A stretch of DNA of 64,000 bases from NCBI GenBank assembly GCA_947683625.1, contig CANTUR010000069.1, positions 5,794,279 to 5,858,278 on the forward strand, in the 5' to 3' direction. The translations under genes were made by a program, and so were the position numbers. Under the pieces are notes generated by a model. It was not told the DNA's origin, made no database searches, and saw only the letters and a program-made list of their open reading frames with translations. Origin of the DNA: Mallotus nudiflorus (taxonomy: Eukaryota > Streptophyta > Magnoliopsida > Malpighiales > Euphorbiaceae). This document shows positions 9,813 through 23,400 of the stretch, piece after piece. Each line of letters opens with the position of its first letter. Position 1 is the first letter of the stretch.

Positions 9813-10655
9813 GCCTATGCAGAAGTAAGGGTACCAAGAGGTGGAGGTAGACAAGGCCAAGGTAAAGGAAGAGGAAGGTTACAACCGATTCCATACAATG
9901 GAAGAAACCGAGGCAATGAAGATAATGTAGATCGAAATTTGGGAAGCATCAAACATAAGATACCTAACTTTCAAGGTAAATCAGATCTGGAGTCCTATTT
10001 ACAATGGGAGAAGCAATTGGAGCTTATATTTGATTGCCATCAATTTAGCGAGGAAAAGAAGGTAAAATTGGCAGTTACTCAATTTTCTGATTATGCTATT
10101 GCTTGGTGGGACCATTTGGTGATTAATAGGCGAAGGAATTTGGAGTACCCAATTGATAATTGGCCTGAGCTCAAGGTTGTAATGAGGAAGCGATTTGTGC
10201 CCAAACACTATCATAGGGAACTTGTACAAAAACTTCAAGTTCTTAAACAAGGTAGTAAGAGTGTGGATGATTACCATAAAGAGATGGAGATGCTCATGAC
10301 TAGGGCTGATATAGATGAAGATGTGGAGATCACTATGGCACGCTTCTTGGCTGGTCTAAACAAAGACATATCTGACCGAGTAGATTTACACAAATATGAA
10401 GATTTAGAAGAGATGGTGCACATGGCCGTCAAGATAGAAAGGCAACTCCAAGGAAGAGGGGCGACAAGGTACAATTCCAAATCCTATTCTAGCTCTAATT
10501 TTAATTGGAAAAAGGATGGAAAGAGTGATTATAGGGGTGGGAATAAGGTTGCTCATGAGGTTGCTAAAGGGAAGACAGATTCGGTCTCTAAGGACAAAAT
10601 CAAAACCAATGAGGCTAAAGGGAGAAATAGAGACATTAAGTGTTGGAAGTGTTAA
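9813..10655 (+). pseudogene. gag: Element A gag, main part (capsid domain and first half of zinc knuckle)
   Basis: Continues the frame of 6489-6707 after B. It holds a basic glycine/arginine stretch (VPRGGGRQGQGKGRGRLQ), then the gag domain (KIPNFQGKSDLESYLQWEKQ, AIAWWDHL, RKRFVPKHYHRELVQKLQ, MARFLAGLNKDISDRV). It ends with CWKC, the first two ligands of a CX2CX4HX4C zinc knuckle. A TAA at 10653-10655 falls right after CWKC; the remaining ligands follow in the same frame (H at about 10665, C at 10680). The stop is explained by one C-to-T change in a glutamine codon. The protein would bind element RNA in the particle; here it cannot be made whole. Confidence 0.88.
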
Positions 10656-11039
10656 GGAGTAGATCATGTGAGCAAAGATTGCCCTAATAAGAGAACTATG
10701 ACCATAAGGAATGGGGAAATTGTGACTGATGAAGAAGAGGGCAATAATGAAAGTGATAAGGATGAGATGCCTGAATTGGAAAGTTGTAGTGATGGGAGTA
10801 TAGAGGAGCCAATCAAAGGTGACATGCTGGTTACAAGGCGTGCTCTTAGTACTCAAATAAAGGAAGATTGCATTGAAGAGCAACGAGATAACTTATTCCA
10901 TACAAGGTGTCATGTGCAAGGCAAGGCATGTCTTATGATTGTTGATGGAGGGAGTTGCACCAATGCAGTGAGCTCATTCTTAATTAGTAGATTGGGGCTG
11001 TCTACTATACCACAGCCACGACCATACAAACTTCAATAG
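10656..11039 (+). pseudogene. Element A gag-pol segment: rest of zinc knuckle and protease
   Basis: Same frame as gag and pol, bounded by stops at 10653-10655 and 11037-11039. It holds HVSKDCPNK of the zinc knuckle, an acidic linker, and the aspartic protease start IVDGGSCTNAVSSFL (about 10939-10983). The motif reads D-G-G where C has D-S-G. The TAG at 11037 replaces a tryptophan codon seen at the same place in C (YKLQW), a G-to-A change. The protease, which cuts the polyprotein, continues beyond the stop (LLGRPW at about 11157). Confidence 0.85.
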
Positions 11040-11117
11040 CTTAATGATTATGGAGAGGTCAAGGTAAATAGACAATCTATTATTTCCTTTTCAATTGGTA
11101 AATATCATGATGAGCAA

Positions 11118-14100
11118 TTGTGTGATGTCGTTCCTATGCATGCTGGAGATATTTTGCTTGGTAGACCATGGCAATTTGATAGAAAGACCAAGCATGATGG
11201 GTACCTCAATCGGTATCACTTTACCAAGGATGGGCGCAAGATCATATTAACACCGCTTTCTTCAAAGGAGGTGTATGAAGACCAATGTAAAATGGAAAGA
11301 ATGAGAGTGGAGGCTGAAAAGAAAGAAAAAGAGAGTAAGAAAAATTCTTTAGAGAGTGAAAAGAAAGAGGGAAAAATAAAAGAAGAGATTCAGCCTAGAG
11401 AGAAAAAAGAAAAGAATTTGAGTTTAATAGCTAGGACAAGTGAGGTTAGACAGGCCTTGTATGCTAATCGGCCTATATTTGTACTTTTGTACAAAGGGGC
11501 TTATTTGGCAACTAATGAACTTAACCCATCTTTGCCTCGTGTGTTTGTTGATCTTTTGCAGGAATTTGAAGATGTGTTTCCCAAAGAGATGCCTAGTGGA
11601 TTACCCCCAATTAGAGGCATAGAACATCAAATTGACTTCATTCCTGGGGCAGCCATACCCAATCGACCAGCATATAGAGCAAATCCAAGAGAAACAAAGG
11701 AGATCCAAACACAAGTGGAGGAGTTGCTAGCTAAAGGGTATGTGAGGGAAAGTCTTAGTCCTTGTTCGGTTCCTGTCATTCTTGTGCCAAAGAAGGATGG
11801 AACATGGAGGATGTGTGTGGATTGTAGAGCCATCAATAAAATCACTGTAAAGTATCGTCATCCTATTCCTAGATTAGATGATATGCTTGATGAGTTATAT
11901 GGTTCTTGTTTGTTCACTAAAATAGACTTGAAATCTGGTTATTATCAAATTCGAATGAATGTTGGTGATGAATGGAAAACAGCTTTTAAGACTAAGTATG
12001 GGTTGTATGAGTGGCTTATTATGCCCTTTGGTCTTACTAATGCACCTAGCACATTCATGCGATTGATGAACCATGTGTTGCGAAATTACTTAGGTAAATT
12101 TGTTGTTGTTTACTTTGATGATATTCTGATTTACTCTAAGTGTTTAGATGATCATGTTATGCATGTGCGAATTGTACTAGAAACACTTAGACAAGATAAG
12201 TTGTATGCAAACCTTAAAAAGTGTAGTTTTTGCATGAATAAGGTTAATTTTCTTGGTTTTGTTGTATCTAGTCAAGGCATAGAGGTTGATGAGGAGAAGG
12301 TTAGGGCTATTAAAGAGTGGCCAAAACCTAAAAATGCTAGTGAGGTGAGAAGTTTTCATGGGCTTGCTAGTTTCTATAGGAGATTCATTAAAGATTTCAG
12401 CACTATAGCTATACCTTTGAATGAATTAGTTAAGAAAAATGTTGGATTTGTTTGGGGTGATGCACAAGAACATGCATTTAATGAACTTAAGGCAAAATTA
12501 TGTAATGCACCTTTACTTGCTTTACCTAACTTTGATAAAACTTTTGAGATTGAATGTGATGCTAGTGGCATAGGGATTGGAGCTGTTTTGATGCAGGATC
12601 AAAGACCACTAATGTATTTTAGTGAAAAGTTAAGTGGGGCAACCTTGACATATCCAACTTATGACAAGGAATTATATGCATTGGTTCGAGCTTTGCAAAC
12701 ATGGCAACATTATTTGTGGCCTAGGGAGTTTGTGATACACACTAACCATGAAAGTTTAAAGCATTTGAAGGGTCAAGATAAGCTGAACCGTAGGCATGCC
12801 AAATGGGTGGAGTTCATAGAAACATTTCCATATGTGATTAAGTACAAGCAAGGTAAAGAGAATGTGGTTGCTGATGCATTATCTAGAAGGTACACCTTAC
12901 TTAACTCTCTTACTGCTAAATTATTAGGTTTTGAGTTTATAAAGGAGTTGTATCCACATGATGATGATTTTGGTGATATATATGCATCTTGTGCCAATGG
13001 GGTTGTTTCAGATGATTTTTACTTGTTTGATGGTTTCTTGTTTAAAAGAAATAGATTGTGCATTCCTAAGTGTTCTATAAGGGAATTATTAATTAAGGAG
13101 GCACATGGAGGAGGCTTAATGGGGCATTTTGGGGTAAATAAGACCTATGATATGCTGTTAGAACATTTCTTTTGGCTCGGCATGAAACATGATGTGTATA
13201 AAGTTTGTGAGCATTGCATTACATGTAGAGAGGCTAAGTCTAGGTTGAAACCGCATGGGTTATACACACCATTACCCGTTCCTAGTGAACCTTGGACTGA
13301 TTTGTCTATGGATTTTGTGCTTGGATTGCCTAGAACTAGGAAAGGTCATGATAGTATCTTTGTTGTGGTTGATAGATTTAGTAAAATGGCTCATTTTATA
13401 CCATGTCATAAAACTGATGATGCTAAGTTGATTGCTGATTTGTTTTTCAAAGAAGTTGTGCGTTTACATGGCATACCTAGGAGCATTGTTAGTGATAGGG
13501 ATGTTAAGTTTTTGAGTCATTTTTGGCGTGTGTTATGGGGAAAGTTAGGAACTAAGCTATTGTTTTCAACTACTTGTCACCCTCAAACTGATGGGCAAAC
13601 TGAAGTAGTTAATAGGACTTTGATTACTTTGCTTAGGGCAATCATAGAAAAGAACATTAGGATGTGGGAGGATTGTTTACCATTTGTGGAGTTTGCTTAC
13701 AATAGGGCTGTTCATAGCACTACTAATTGCTCTCCATTTGAGATTGTTTATGGATTTAATCCACTTACTCCTATTGATTTATTGCCACTGCCACCTAACA
13801 ATTTTGTGAGTGTTGATGCTAATTCTAAGGCTGATTTGGTGAAGAAGTTACATAAGCAAGTTAAGGAGAGGATTGAGAAGCAAAATGCTAAAGTAGCTTC
13901 ACGTGTGAACAAGGGAAGGAAACCAATGATTTTTCAGCCTGGAGATTGGGTTTGGGTGCATTTTCGTAAAGAAAGGTTTCCACTTCAAAGGAATTCTAAG
14001 CTAAACCCAAGAGGAGATGGTCCTTTTCAAATACTTGAAAGGATTAATGACAATGCATACAAAGTGGACCTACCTGGTGAGTATAATGTTAGTGCTTCAT

Positions 14101-14477
14101 TCAATGTGGCTGATTTGAGTCCTTTTGATATAGGTGATGCTTTAGATTCGAGGACGAATCCTTTTGAGGAGAGGGGAAATGTTATGGAGCAGCCAACACA
14201 CCAAGCTCAAAGAATTCAACATGATGAAGATGAGCATGGTCAAGAAGGCAAGGATCAAGTTCAAGAGGTTTTGAGTCCAATCAGCATGCCTCAAAGACCT
14301 ATAACAAGGTCTCAATCTAAGAAGCTTCGAGAAGCCTTAATCCATCATCTACAAGGCTTTGTGAACTTAGCTAGTGAAAGTTTACAAGGACACCAAAGCT
14401 TTGTGCCAAGTGCAGCTCAAGTTCAATACAACTTAATTCAAGTCCAAGTTATTAATGGGTTTAATTATGTTAAATAA
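11118..14477 (+). CDS. pol: Element A pol: protease end, reverse transcriptase, RNase H, integrase (1119 aa)
   Basis: Remnant of the gag-pol polyprotein; the Met is the first in the frame after the stop at 11037 and not a real start. In order: protease end (ILLGRPWQFD, residues 12-21), reverse transcriptase (about 170-430) with YFDD at 332-335, RNase H with catalytic D481 (ECDASGIG), integrase HHCC zinc finger (about 660-705), and the DD35E core D732, D793, E829. A GPY-type module (LNPRGDGPFQILERINDNAY) follows, then a tail encoded inside the 3' LTR from 14180, with RPITRSQSKKLREAL. Such a tail reaching into the LTR, the CR motif, marks CRM elements and is thought to guide insertion to centromeres. 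All catalytic residues are present, but upstream stops prevent normal expression. Confidence 0.92.
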   Translation: MCDVVPMHAGDILLGRPWQFDRKTKHDGYLNRYHFTKDGRKIILTPLSSKEVYEDQCKMERMRVEAEKKEKESKKNSLESEKKEGKIKEEIQPREKKEKNLSLIARTSEVRQALYANRPIFVLLYKGAYLATNELNPSLPRVFVDLLQEFEDVFPKEMPSGLPPIRGIEHQIDFIPGAAIPNRPAYRANPRETKEIQTQVEELLAKGYVRESLSPCSVPVILVPKKDGTWRMCVDCRAINKITVKYRHPIPRLDDMLDELYGSCLFTKIDLKSGYYQIRMNVGDEWKTAFKTKYGLYEWLIMPFGLTNAPSTFMRLMNHVLRNYLGKFVVVYFDDILIYSKCLDDHVMHVRIVLETLRQDKLYANLKKCSFCMNKVNFLGFVVSSQGIEVDEEKVRAIKEWPKPKNASEVRSFHGLASFYRRFIKDFSTIAIPLNELVKKNVGFVWGDAQEHAFNELKAKLCNAPLLALPNFDKTFEIECDASGIGIGAVLMQDQRPLMYFSEKLSGATLTYPTYDKELYALVRALQTWQHYLWPREFVIHTNHESLKHLKGQDKLNRRHAKWVEFIETFPYVIKYKQGKENVVADALSRRYTLLNSLTAKLLGFEFIKELYPHDDDFGDIYASCANGVVSDDFYLFDGFLFKRNRLCIPKCSIRELLIKEAHGGGLMGHFGVNKTYDMLLEHFFWLGMKHDVYKVCEHCITCREAKSRLKPHGLYTPLPVPSEPWTDLSMDFVLGLPRTRKGHDSIFVVVDRFSKMAHFIPCHKTDDAKLIADLFFKEVVRLHGIPRSIVSDRDVKFLSHFWRVLWGKLGTKLLFSTTCHPQTDGQTEVVNRTLITLLRAIIEKNIRMWEDCLPFVEFAYNRAVHSTTNCSPFEIVYGFNPLTPIDLLPLPPNNFVSVDANSKADLVKKLHKQVKERIEKQNAKVASRVNKGRKPMIFQPGDWVWVHFRKERFPLQRNSKLNPRGDGPFQILERINDNAYKVDLPGEYNVSASFNVADLSPFDIGDALDSRTNPFEERGNVMEQPTHQAQRIQHDEDEHGQEGKDQVQEVLSPISMPQRPITRSQSKKLREALIHHLQGFVNLASESLQGHQSFVPSAAQVQYNLIQVQVINGFNYVK

Positions 14478-14976
14478 GGGCTGGACGAATTTGTTATTTT
14501 AAAAGCCCATTAGTTTTAGTTAGTTTAATTATTCTTAAAATAGGAAGTATGTCAAAATTCCTATTTAAGGTCTGATTAGATTAATTTCCTTTTTTTGTGA
14601 TTAGGGTTATTAGTTTTCCTTACTCACTAAGGAAAACCTTGTAAAGCCTATATATATATGCCTTGGACGAATTTTATTATTCAGAATTGAAGTTTTAAAA
14701 CCTAAAGGCTGTTTTACTTTTATCTTTGTGTTCTTGTGTAGAATACATGCTTTAAGGAACATTCAAGTAGATTGATCATCTTCTTGTGGAGTGTTTCGAA
14801 ATTGGAATTTAGAAACGAGTTTTCTTTATTCTAATTCTTTGATCATCTAAGTAATCTGATTTCTAACCATTCGTAAGGGTTGTTGCTAAATTGACTATTG
14901 GGGTTTTCAAGTTAATGCTTTGGGGGTTCGAATACATAAAGGGGTTCTCAAGCTTATTCTTGGAGGTTCCGTATCA
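14180..14976 (+). repeat. Element A 3' LTR (797 bp)
   Basis: It begins TGTTATGG after the polypurine tract and ends GTATCA, followed by the target TAACT. The first 298 bp encode the end of the integrase; a TATATATATA run at 14649-14659 is the probable promoter core. Its last 109 bp match the 5' remnant at 5389-5497. Any transcript from it would run into satellite at 14977. Confidence 0.9.
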
Positions 14977-16931
14977 TAACTACTAATTCTAGAATTCTAA
15001 ACTCATGATTACGATTGACATAATTCAATGCACAATTTGTGCACATTTGCACATGTTTGTACGCAAAACGTGAACACATGCAAATTTGTGCACAAATCCT
15101 TCTTTTGAACATGTTATCCAATCTTCCAATTACGTATTTACAATACTAACTAATTATTCTAGAATTATAAACTCATGAATACAATTGGCATAATCGAATG
15201 CTCAATTTGTGCACATTTGCACATATTTGTACGCAAAACGTGAAGTCATGCAATTTTGTGCACAAATGGTTTTGAACATGTTTTCTCATGTTCCAATTGA
15301 ATATTTACAACACTAGGTACTTATTCTAGAATTATGAACTCATGAACATAGTAGACACAATTGAATTCACAATTTGTGCACGTTTGCACATGTTTGAACG
15401 CAAAACGTGAACTCGTGCAAAGTTGTTCACAAATGGTTTTGAACATGTTATCCAATGTTCCAATTCAATATTTATAATAATAAGTAATTATTCTAGAATT
15501 CTAAACTCGTGGACACAATTGACATAATAATTGAATGCACAATTTGTGCACATTTGCACATGTTTGTGCGCAAAACGTGAACTCGTGTAAATTTGTGCAC
15601 CAATGGTTTTGAATATGTTATCCAATGTTCTAATTGCATATTCACAATACTTATCCTAGAATTATAAACCCATGAATACAGTTGACATAATTGAATGCAC
15701 AATTTAGGCACATTTGCACATGTTTGAATGCAAAACGTGAACTCGTGCAAATTTGTGCACGAATGTTTTTGAACATGTTATCTAATGTTCCAATTGCATA
15801 TTTACGATACTAAGTACTTATTCTAGAATTCTAAACTGATGAATGCACTTGACATAATTGAGTGCACAATTTGTGCACATTTGCACATGTTTCTACACAA
15901 AATGTGGACTCGTGTAAATTTTTGTACGTATAGTTTTGAACATGTTATCCAATGTTCCAATTGCATATTAAAAATACTGACTACTTATTCTTTAATTCTA
16001 AGCTCATGAATATAATTGACATAATCGAATTCACAATTTGTCCACATTTGCACATGATTGTGTGCAAAACGTGAACTCGTGCAAATTTGTACACAAATAG
16101 TTTTGAACATGTTATCCAATGTTCCATTTGCATATTTACAATAACAACTACTTATTCTAGAATTCTGAACTCATGAATATAGTTGACATAATCGAATGCA
16201 CAGTTTGTGCACATTTGCACATGTTTGTACGCAAAACGTGAACGCATGCAAATTCATGCACAAATCCTTTTGAACATGTTATTCCGAATGCGTACTTACA
16301 ATACTAACCACTTATTCTAGAATTATAAACTCACGAATACAGTTGACATAATTGAATGCACAATTTGTGCACATTGGCACATGTTTGAACGCAAAACGTG
16401 AACTCGTGCAAATTTGCACACAAATGGTTTTGAACATGTTATCCAATGTTCCAATTGCATATTTACGATACTAATTGCTTATTCTATAATTCTAAACTGA
16501 TGAATACATTTGACATAATTGAATGCACAGTTTGTGCACACATGTTTTGTACACAAAACGTGAACTCGTGCAAATTTGTGCACAAATGGTTTTAAACAAG
16601 TTATCCAATGTTCCAATTGCATATTAACAACCCTAAATGCTCATTCTTTAATTCTAAACTCATGAATACAACTGAGATAATTGAATGCACAATTTTTTCC
16701 ACATTTGCACACGTTTGTGTGCAAAACGTGAACTCGTACAAATTTGTGCACGAATACTTTTGAACAAATTATCCAATATTCCAATTTCACATTTACAGTA
16801 ATAACTACTAATTCTAGAATTCTAAACTCATGATCACGATTGACATAATTCAATGCACAATTTGTGCACATTTGCACATGTTTGTACGCAAAACGTGAAC
16901 ACATGCAAATTTGTGCACAAATCCTTCTTTT

Positions 16932-19900
16932 GAACATGTTATCCAATCTTCCGATTTCGTATTTACAATACTAACTAATTATTCTAGAATTATAAACTCA
17001 TGAATACAATTGGCATAATTGAATGCTCAATTTGTGCACATTTGCACCTATTTGTACGCAAAACGTGAAGTCGTGCAATTTTGTGCACAAATGGTTTTGA
17101 ACATGTTTTCCGATGTTCCAATTGAATATTTACAACAGTAGGTACTTATTCTAGAATTATGAACTCATGAACACAGTAGACACAATTGAATTCACAATTT
17201 GTGCACATTTGCACATGTTTGAACGCAAAACGTGAACTCGTGCAAAGTTGTTCACAAATGGTTTTGAACATGTTATCCAATGTTCCAATTCAATATTTAT
17301 AATAATAAGTAATTATTCTAGAATTCTAAACTCGTGGACATAACTGACATAATAATTAAATGCACAATTTGTGCACATTTGCACATGTTTGTGCGCAAAA
17401 CGTGAACTCGTGTAAATTTGTGCACCAATGGTTTTGAACATGTTATCCAATGTTCTAATTGCATATTCACAATACTTATCCTAGAATTATAAACACATGA
17501 ATACAGTTGACATAATTCAATGCACAATTTAGGCACATTTGCACATGTTTGAATGCAAAACGTGAACTCGTACAAATTTGTGCACGAATGTTTTTGAACA
17601 TGTTATCTAATGTTCCAATTGCATATTTACGATACTAAGTACTTATTCTAGAATTCTAAACTGATGAATGCACTTGACATAATTGAGTGCACAATTTGTG
17701 CACATTTGAACATGTTTCTACACAAAATGTGGACTCGTGTAAATTTTTTTACGTATAGTTTTGAACATGTTATCCAATGTTCCAATTGCATATTAAAAAT
17801 ACTGACTACTTATTCTTTAATTCTAAGCTCATGAATATAATTGACATAATCGAATTCACAATTTGTCCACATTTGCACATGATTGTGTGCAAAACGTGAA
17901 CTCGTGCAAATTTGTACACAAATAGTTTTGAACATGTTATCCAATGTTCCATTTGCATATTTACAATAACAACTACTTATTCTAGAATTCTGAACTCATG
18001 AATACAGTTGACATAATCGAATGCATAGTTTGTGCACATTTGCACATGTTTGTACGCAAAACGTGAACGCATGCAAATTCGTGCACAAATCCTTTTGAAC
18101 ATGTTATTCCGAATGCGTACTTACAATACTAACCACTTATTCTAGAATTATAAACTCACGAATACAGTTGACATAATTGAATGCACAATTTGTGCACATT
18201 GGCACATGTTTGAACGCAAAACGTGAACTCGTGCAAATTTGCACACAAATGGTTTTGAACATGTTATCCAATGTTCCAATTGCATATGTACGATACTAAT
18301 TGCTTATTCTATAATTCTAAACTGATGAATACATTTGACATAATTGAATGCACAGTTTGTGCACACATGTTTTGTACACAAAATGTGAACTCGTGCAAAT
18401 TTGTGCACAAATGGTTTTAAACAAGTTATCCAATGTTCCAATGGCATATTAACAACCCTAAATGCTCATTCTTTAATTCTAAACTCATGAATACAACTGA
18501 GATAATGGAATGCATAATTTTTTCAACATTTGCACACGTTTGTGTGCAAAACGTGAACTCGTACAAATTTGTGCACGAATACTTTTGAACAAATTATCCA
18601 ATATTCCAATTTCACATTTACAGTAATAACTACTAATTCTAGAATTCTAAACACATGATCACGATTGACATAATTCAATGCACAATTTGTGCACATTTGC
18701 ACATGTTTGTACGCAAAATGTGAACACATGCAAATTTGTGCACAAATCCTTCTTTTGAACATGTTATCCAATCTTCCAATTGCGAATTTACAATACTAAC
18801 TAATTATTCTAGAATTATAAACTCATGAATACAATTGGCATAATCGAATGCTCAATTTTTGCACATTTGCACATATTTGTACGCAAAACGTGAAGTCATG
18901 CAATTTTGTGCACAAATGGTTTTGAACATGTTTTCCGATGTTCCAATTGAATATTTACAACACTAGGTACTTATTCTAGAATTATGAACTCATGAACACA
19001 GTAGACACAATTGAATTCACAATTTGTGCACGTTTGCACATGTTTGAACGCAAAACGTGAACTCGTGCAAAGTTGTTCACAAATGGTTTTGAACATGTTA
19101 TCCAATGTTCCAATTCAATATTTATAATAATAAGTAATTATTCTAGATTTCTAAACTCGTGGACATAATTGACATAATAATTGAATGCACAATTTGTGCA
19201 CATTTGTACATGTTTGTGCGCAAAACGTGAACTCGTGTAAATTTGTGCACCAATGGTTTTGAACATGTTATCTAATGTTCTAATTGCATATTCACAATAC
19301 TTATCCTAGAATTATAAACCCATGAATACAGTTGACATAATTGAATGCACAATTTAGGCACATTTGCACATGTTTGAATGCAAAACGTGAACTCGTGCAA
19401 ATTTGTGCACGAATGTTTTTGAACATGTTATCTAATGTTCCAATTGCATATTTACGATACTAAGTACTTATTCTAGAATTCTAAACTGATGAATGCACTT
19501 GACATAATTGAGTGCACAGTTTGTGCACATTTGCACATGTTTCTACACAAAAAGTGGACTCGTGTAAATTTTTGTATATATAGTTTTGAACATGTTATCC
19601 AATGTTCCATTTGCATATTTACAATAACAACTACTTATTCTAGAATTCTGAACGCATGAATACAGTTGACATAATCGAATGCACAATTTGTGCACATTTG
19701 CACATGTTTGTACGCAAAACATGAACGCATGCAAATTCGTGCACAAATCCTTTTGAACATGTTATTCCGAATGCGTACTTACAATACTAACCACTTATTC
19801 TAGAATTATAAACTCACGAATACAGTTGACATAATTGAATGCACAATTTGTGCACATTGGCACATGTTTGAACGCAAAACGTGAACTCGTGCAAATTTGC

Positions 19901-20414
19901 GCACAAATGGTTTTGAACATGTTATCCAATGTTCCAATTGCATATTTACGATACTAATTGCTTATTCTATAATTCTAAACTGATGAATACATTTGACATA
20001 ATTGAATGCACAGTTTGTGCACACATGTTTTGTACACAAAACGTGAACTCGTGCAAATTTGTGCACAAATGGTTTTAAACAAGTTATCCAATGTTCCAAT
20101 TGCATATTAACAACCCTAAATGCTCATTCTTTAATTCTAAACTCATGAATACAACTGAGATAATTGAATGCACAATTTTTTCCACATTTGCACACGTTTG
20201 TGTGCAAAACGTGAACTCGTACAAATTTGTGCACGAATACTTTTGAACAAATTATCCAATATTCCAATTTCACATTTACAGTAATAACTACTAATTCTAG
20301 AATTCTAAACTCATGATCACGATTGACATAATTCAATGCACAATTTGTGCACATTTGCACATGTTTGTACGCAAAACGTGAACACATGCAAATTTGTGCA
20401 CAAATCCTTCTTTT
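16932..20414. repeat. 3483-bp unit, copy 1 (11-mer HOR plus 10-mer HOR)
   Basis: Twenty-one monomers. In the second half (from 18757) m5 passes straight to m7 near 19583-19620: the m5 end TTTTTGTATATATAG is followed by GAACATGTTATCC and then TTCCATTTGC, the mark of m7. The loss is exactly one 167-bp monomer, so register is kept. Nearly identical to the next copy; unit edges are known only roughly. Confidence 0.85.
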
Positions 20415-23400
20415 GAACATGTTATCCAATCTTCCGATTTCGAATTTACAATACTAACTAATTATTCTAGAATTATAAACTCATGAATACAATTGGCATA
20501 ATCGAATGCTCAATTTGTGCACATTTGCACATATTTGTACGCAAAACGTGAAGTCGTGCAATTTTGTGCACAAATGGTTTTGAACATGTTTTCCGATGTT
20601 CCAATTGAATATTTACAACAGTAGGTACTTATTCTAGAATTATGAACTCATGAACACAGTAGACACAATTGAATTCACAATTTGTGCACATTTGCACATG
20701 TTTGAACGCAAAACGTGAACTCGTGCAAAGTTGTTCACAAATGGTTTTGAACATGTTATCCAATGTTCCAATTCAATATTTATAATAATAAGTAATTATT
20801 CTAGAATTCTAAACTCGTGGACACAACTGACATAATAATTAAATGCACAATTTGTGCACATTTGCACATGTTTGTGCGCAAAACGTGAACTCGTGTAAAT
20901 TTGTGCACCAATGGTTTTGAACATGTTATCCAATGTTCTAATTGCATATTCACAATACTTATCCTAGAATTATAAACACATGAATACAGTTGACATAATT
21001 CAATGCACAATTTAGGCACATTTGCACATGTTTGAATGCAAAACGTGAACTCGTGCAAATTTGTGCACGAATGTTTTTGAACATGTTATCTAATGTTCCA
21101 ATTGCATATTTACGATACTAAGTACTTATTCTAGAATTCTAAACTGATGAATGCACTTGACATAATTGAGTGCACAATTTGTGCACATTTGAACATGTTT
21201 CTACACAAAATGTGGACTCGTGTAAATTTTTTTACGTATAGTTTTGAACATGTTATCCAATGTTCCAATTGCATATTAAAAATACTGACTACTTATTCTT
21301 TAATTCTAAGCTCATGAATATAATTGACATAATCGAATTCACAATTTGTCCACATTTGCACATGATTGTGTGCAAAACGTGAACTCGTGCAAATTTGTAC
21401 ACAAATAGTTTTGAACATGTTATCCAATGTTCCATTTGCATATTTACAATAACAACTACTTATTCTAGAATTCTGAACTCATGAATACAGTTGACATAAT
21501 CGAATGCATAGTTTGTGCACATTTGCACATGTTTGTACGCAAAACGTGAACGCATGCAAATTCGTGCACAAATCCTTTTGAACATGTTATTCCGAATGCG
21601 TACTTACAATACTAACCACTTATTCTAGAATTATAAACTCACGAATACAGTTGACATAATTGAATGCACAATTTGTGCACATTGGCACATGTTTGAACGC
21701 AAAACGTGAACTCGTGCAAATTTGCACACAAATGGTTTTGAACATGTTATCCAATGTTCCAATTGCATATGTACGATACTAATTGCTTATTCTATAATTC
21801 TAAACTGATGAATACATTTGACATAATTGAATGCACAGTTTGTGCACACATGTTTTGTACACAAAACGTGAACTCGTGCAAATTTGTGCACAAATGGTTT
21901 TAAACAAGTTATCCAATGTTCCAATGGCATATTAACAACCCTAAATGCTCATTCTTTAATTCTAAACTCATGAATACAACTGAGATAATGGAATGCATAA
22001 TTTTTTCAACATTTGCACACGTTTGTGTGCAAAACGTGAACTCGTACAAATTTGTGCACGAATACTTTTGAACAAATTATCCAATATTCCAATTTCACAT
22101 TTACAGTAATAACTACTAATTCTAGAATTCTAAACACATGATCACGATTGACATAATTCAATGCACAATTTGTGCACATTTGCACATGTTTGTACGCAAA
22201 ATGTGAACACATGCAAATTTGTGCACAAATCCTTCTTTTGAACATGTTATCCAATCTTCCAATTGCGAATTTACAATACTAACTAATTATTCTAGAATTA
22301 TAAACTCATGAATACAATTGGCATAATCGAATGCTCAATTTTTGCACATTTGCACATATTTGTACGCAAAACGTGAAGTCATGCAATTTTGTGCACAAAT
22401 GGTTTTGAACATGTTTTCCGATGTTCCAATTGAATATTTACAACACTAGGTACTTATTCTAGAATTATGAACTCATGAACACAGTAGACATAATTGAATT
22501 CACAATTTGTGCACGTTTGCACATGTTTGAACGCAAAACGTGAACTCGTGCAAAGTTGTTCACAAATGGTTTTGAACATGTTATCCAATGTTCCAATTCA
22601 ATATTTATAATAATAAGTAATTATTCTAGATTTCTAAACTCGTGGACATAATTGACATAATAATTGAATGCACAATTTGTGCACATTTGCACATGTTTGT
22701 GCGCAAAACGTGAACTCGTGTAAATTTGTGCACGAATGGTTTTGAACATGTTATCTAATGTTCTAATTGCATATTCACAATACTTATCCTAGAATTATAA
22801 ACCCATGAATACAGTTGACATAATTGAATGCACAATTTAGGCACATTTGCACATGTTTGAATGCAAAACGTGAACTCGTGCAAATTTGTGCACGAATGTT
22901 TTTGAACATGTTATCTAATGTTCCAATTGCATATTTACGATACTAAGTACTTATTCTAGAATTCTAAACTAATGAATGCACTTGACATAATTGAGTGCAC
23001 AGTTTGTGCACATTTGCACATGTTTCTACACAAAATGTGGACTCGTGTAAATTTTTGTATATATAGTTTTGAACATGTTATCCAATGTTCCATTTGCATA
23101 TTTACAATAACAACTACTTATTCTAGAATTCTGAACGCATGAATACAGTTGACATAATCGAATGCACAATTTGTGCACATTTGCACATGTTTGTACGCAA
23201 AACATGAACGCATGCAAATTCGTGCACAAATCCTTTTGAACATGTTATTCCGAATGCGTACTTACAATACTAACCACTTATTCTAGAATTATAAACTCAC
23301 GAATACAGTTGACATAATTGAATGCACAATTTGTGCACATTGGCACATGTTTGAACGCAAAACGTGAACTCGTGCAAATTTGTGCACAAATGGTTTTGAA

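Larger units (their letters stand above)
5389..14976 (+). mobile_element. Element A: CRM-type Ty3/gypsy retrotransposon, 5'-truncated, with element B nested inside
   Basis: Order seen: 5' LTR remnant (5389-5497), primer binding site, leader, gag, protease, reverse transcriptase, RNase H, integrase, polypurine tract (GAGGAGAGGGGAAA, 14166-14179), 3' LTR (14180-14976). Domain order and RT/integrase sequence are those of chromoviruses of the CRM clade. The target duplication was TAACT: it is complete at 14977-14981, but only TAAC (5385-5388) remains on the left. The original element was about 7.2 kb. It is dead: its promoter is deleted, two in-frame stops break the polyprotein, and B splits gag. 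The satellite continues in register on both sides, within m11. Confidence 0.93.

Noticed and set aside
10939..10950. Loss of protease activity from D-G-G in place of D-S-G in element A
   Set aside because: I cannot show this inactivates the enzyme; related plant elements also vary at this position, so it is not used as evidence of decay.
10656..11117. Frameshift between gag and pol in element A
   Set aside because: All segments (6489, 9813, 10656, 11118) are in one frame; the breaks are stop codons only.
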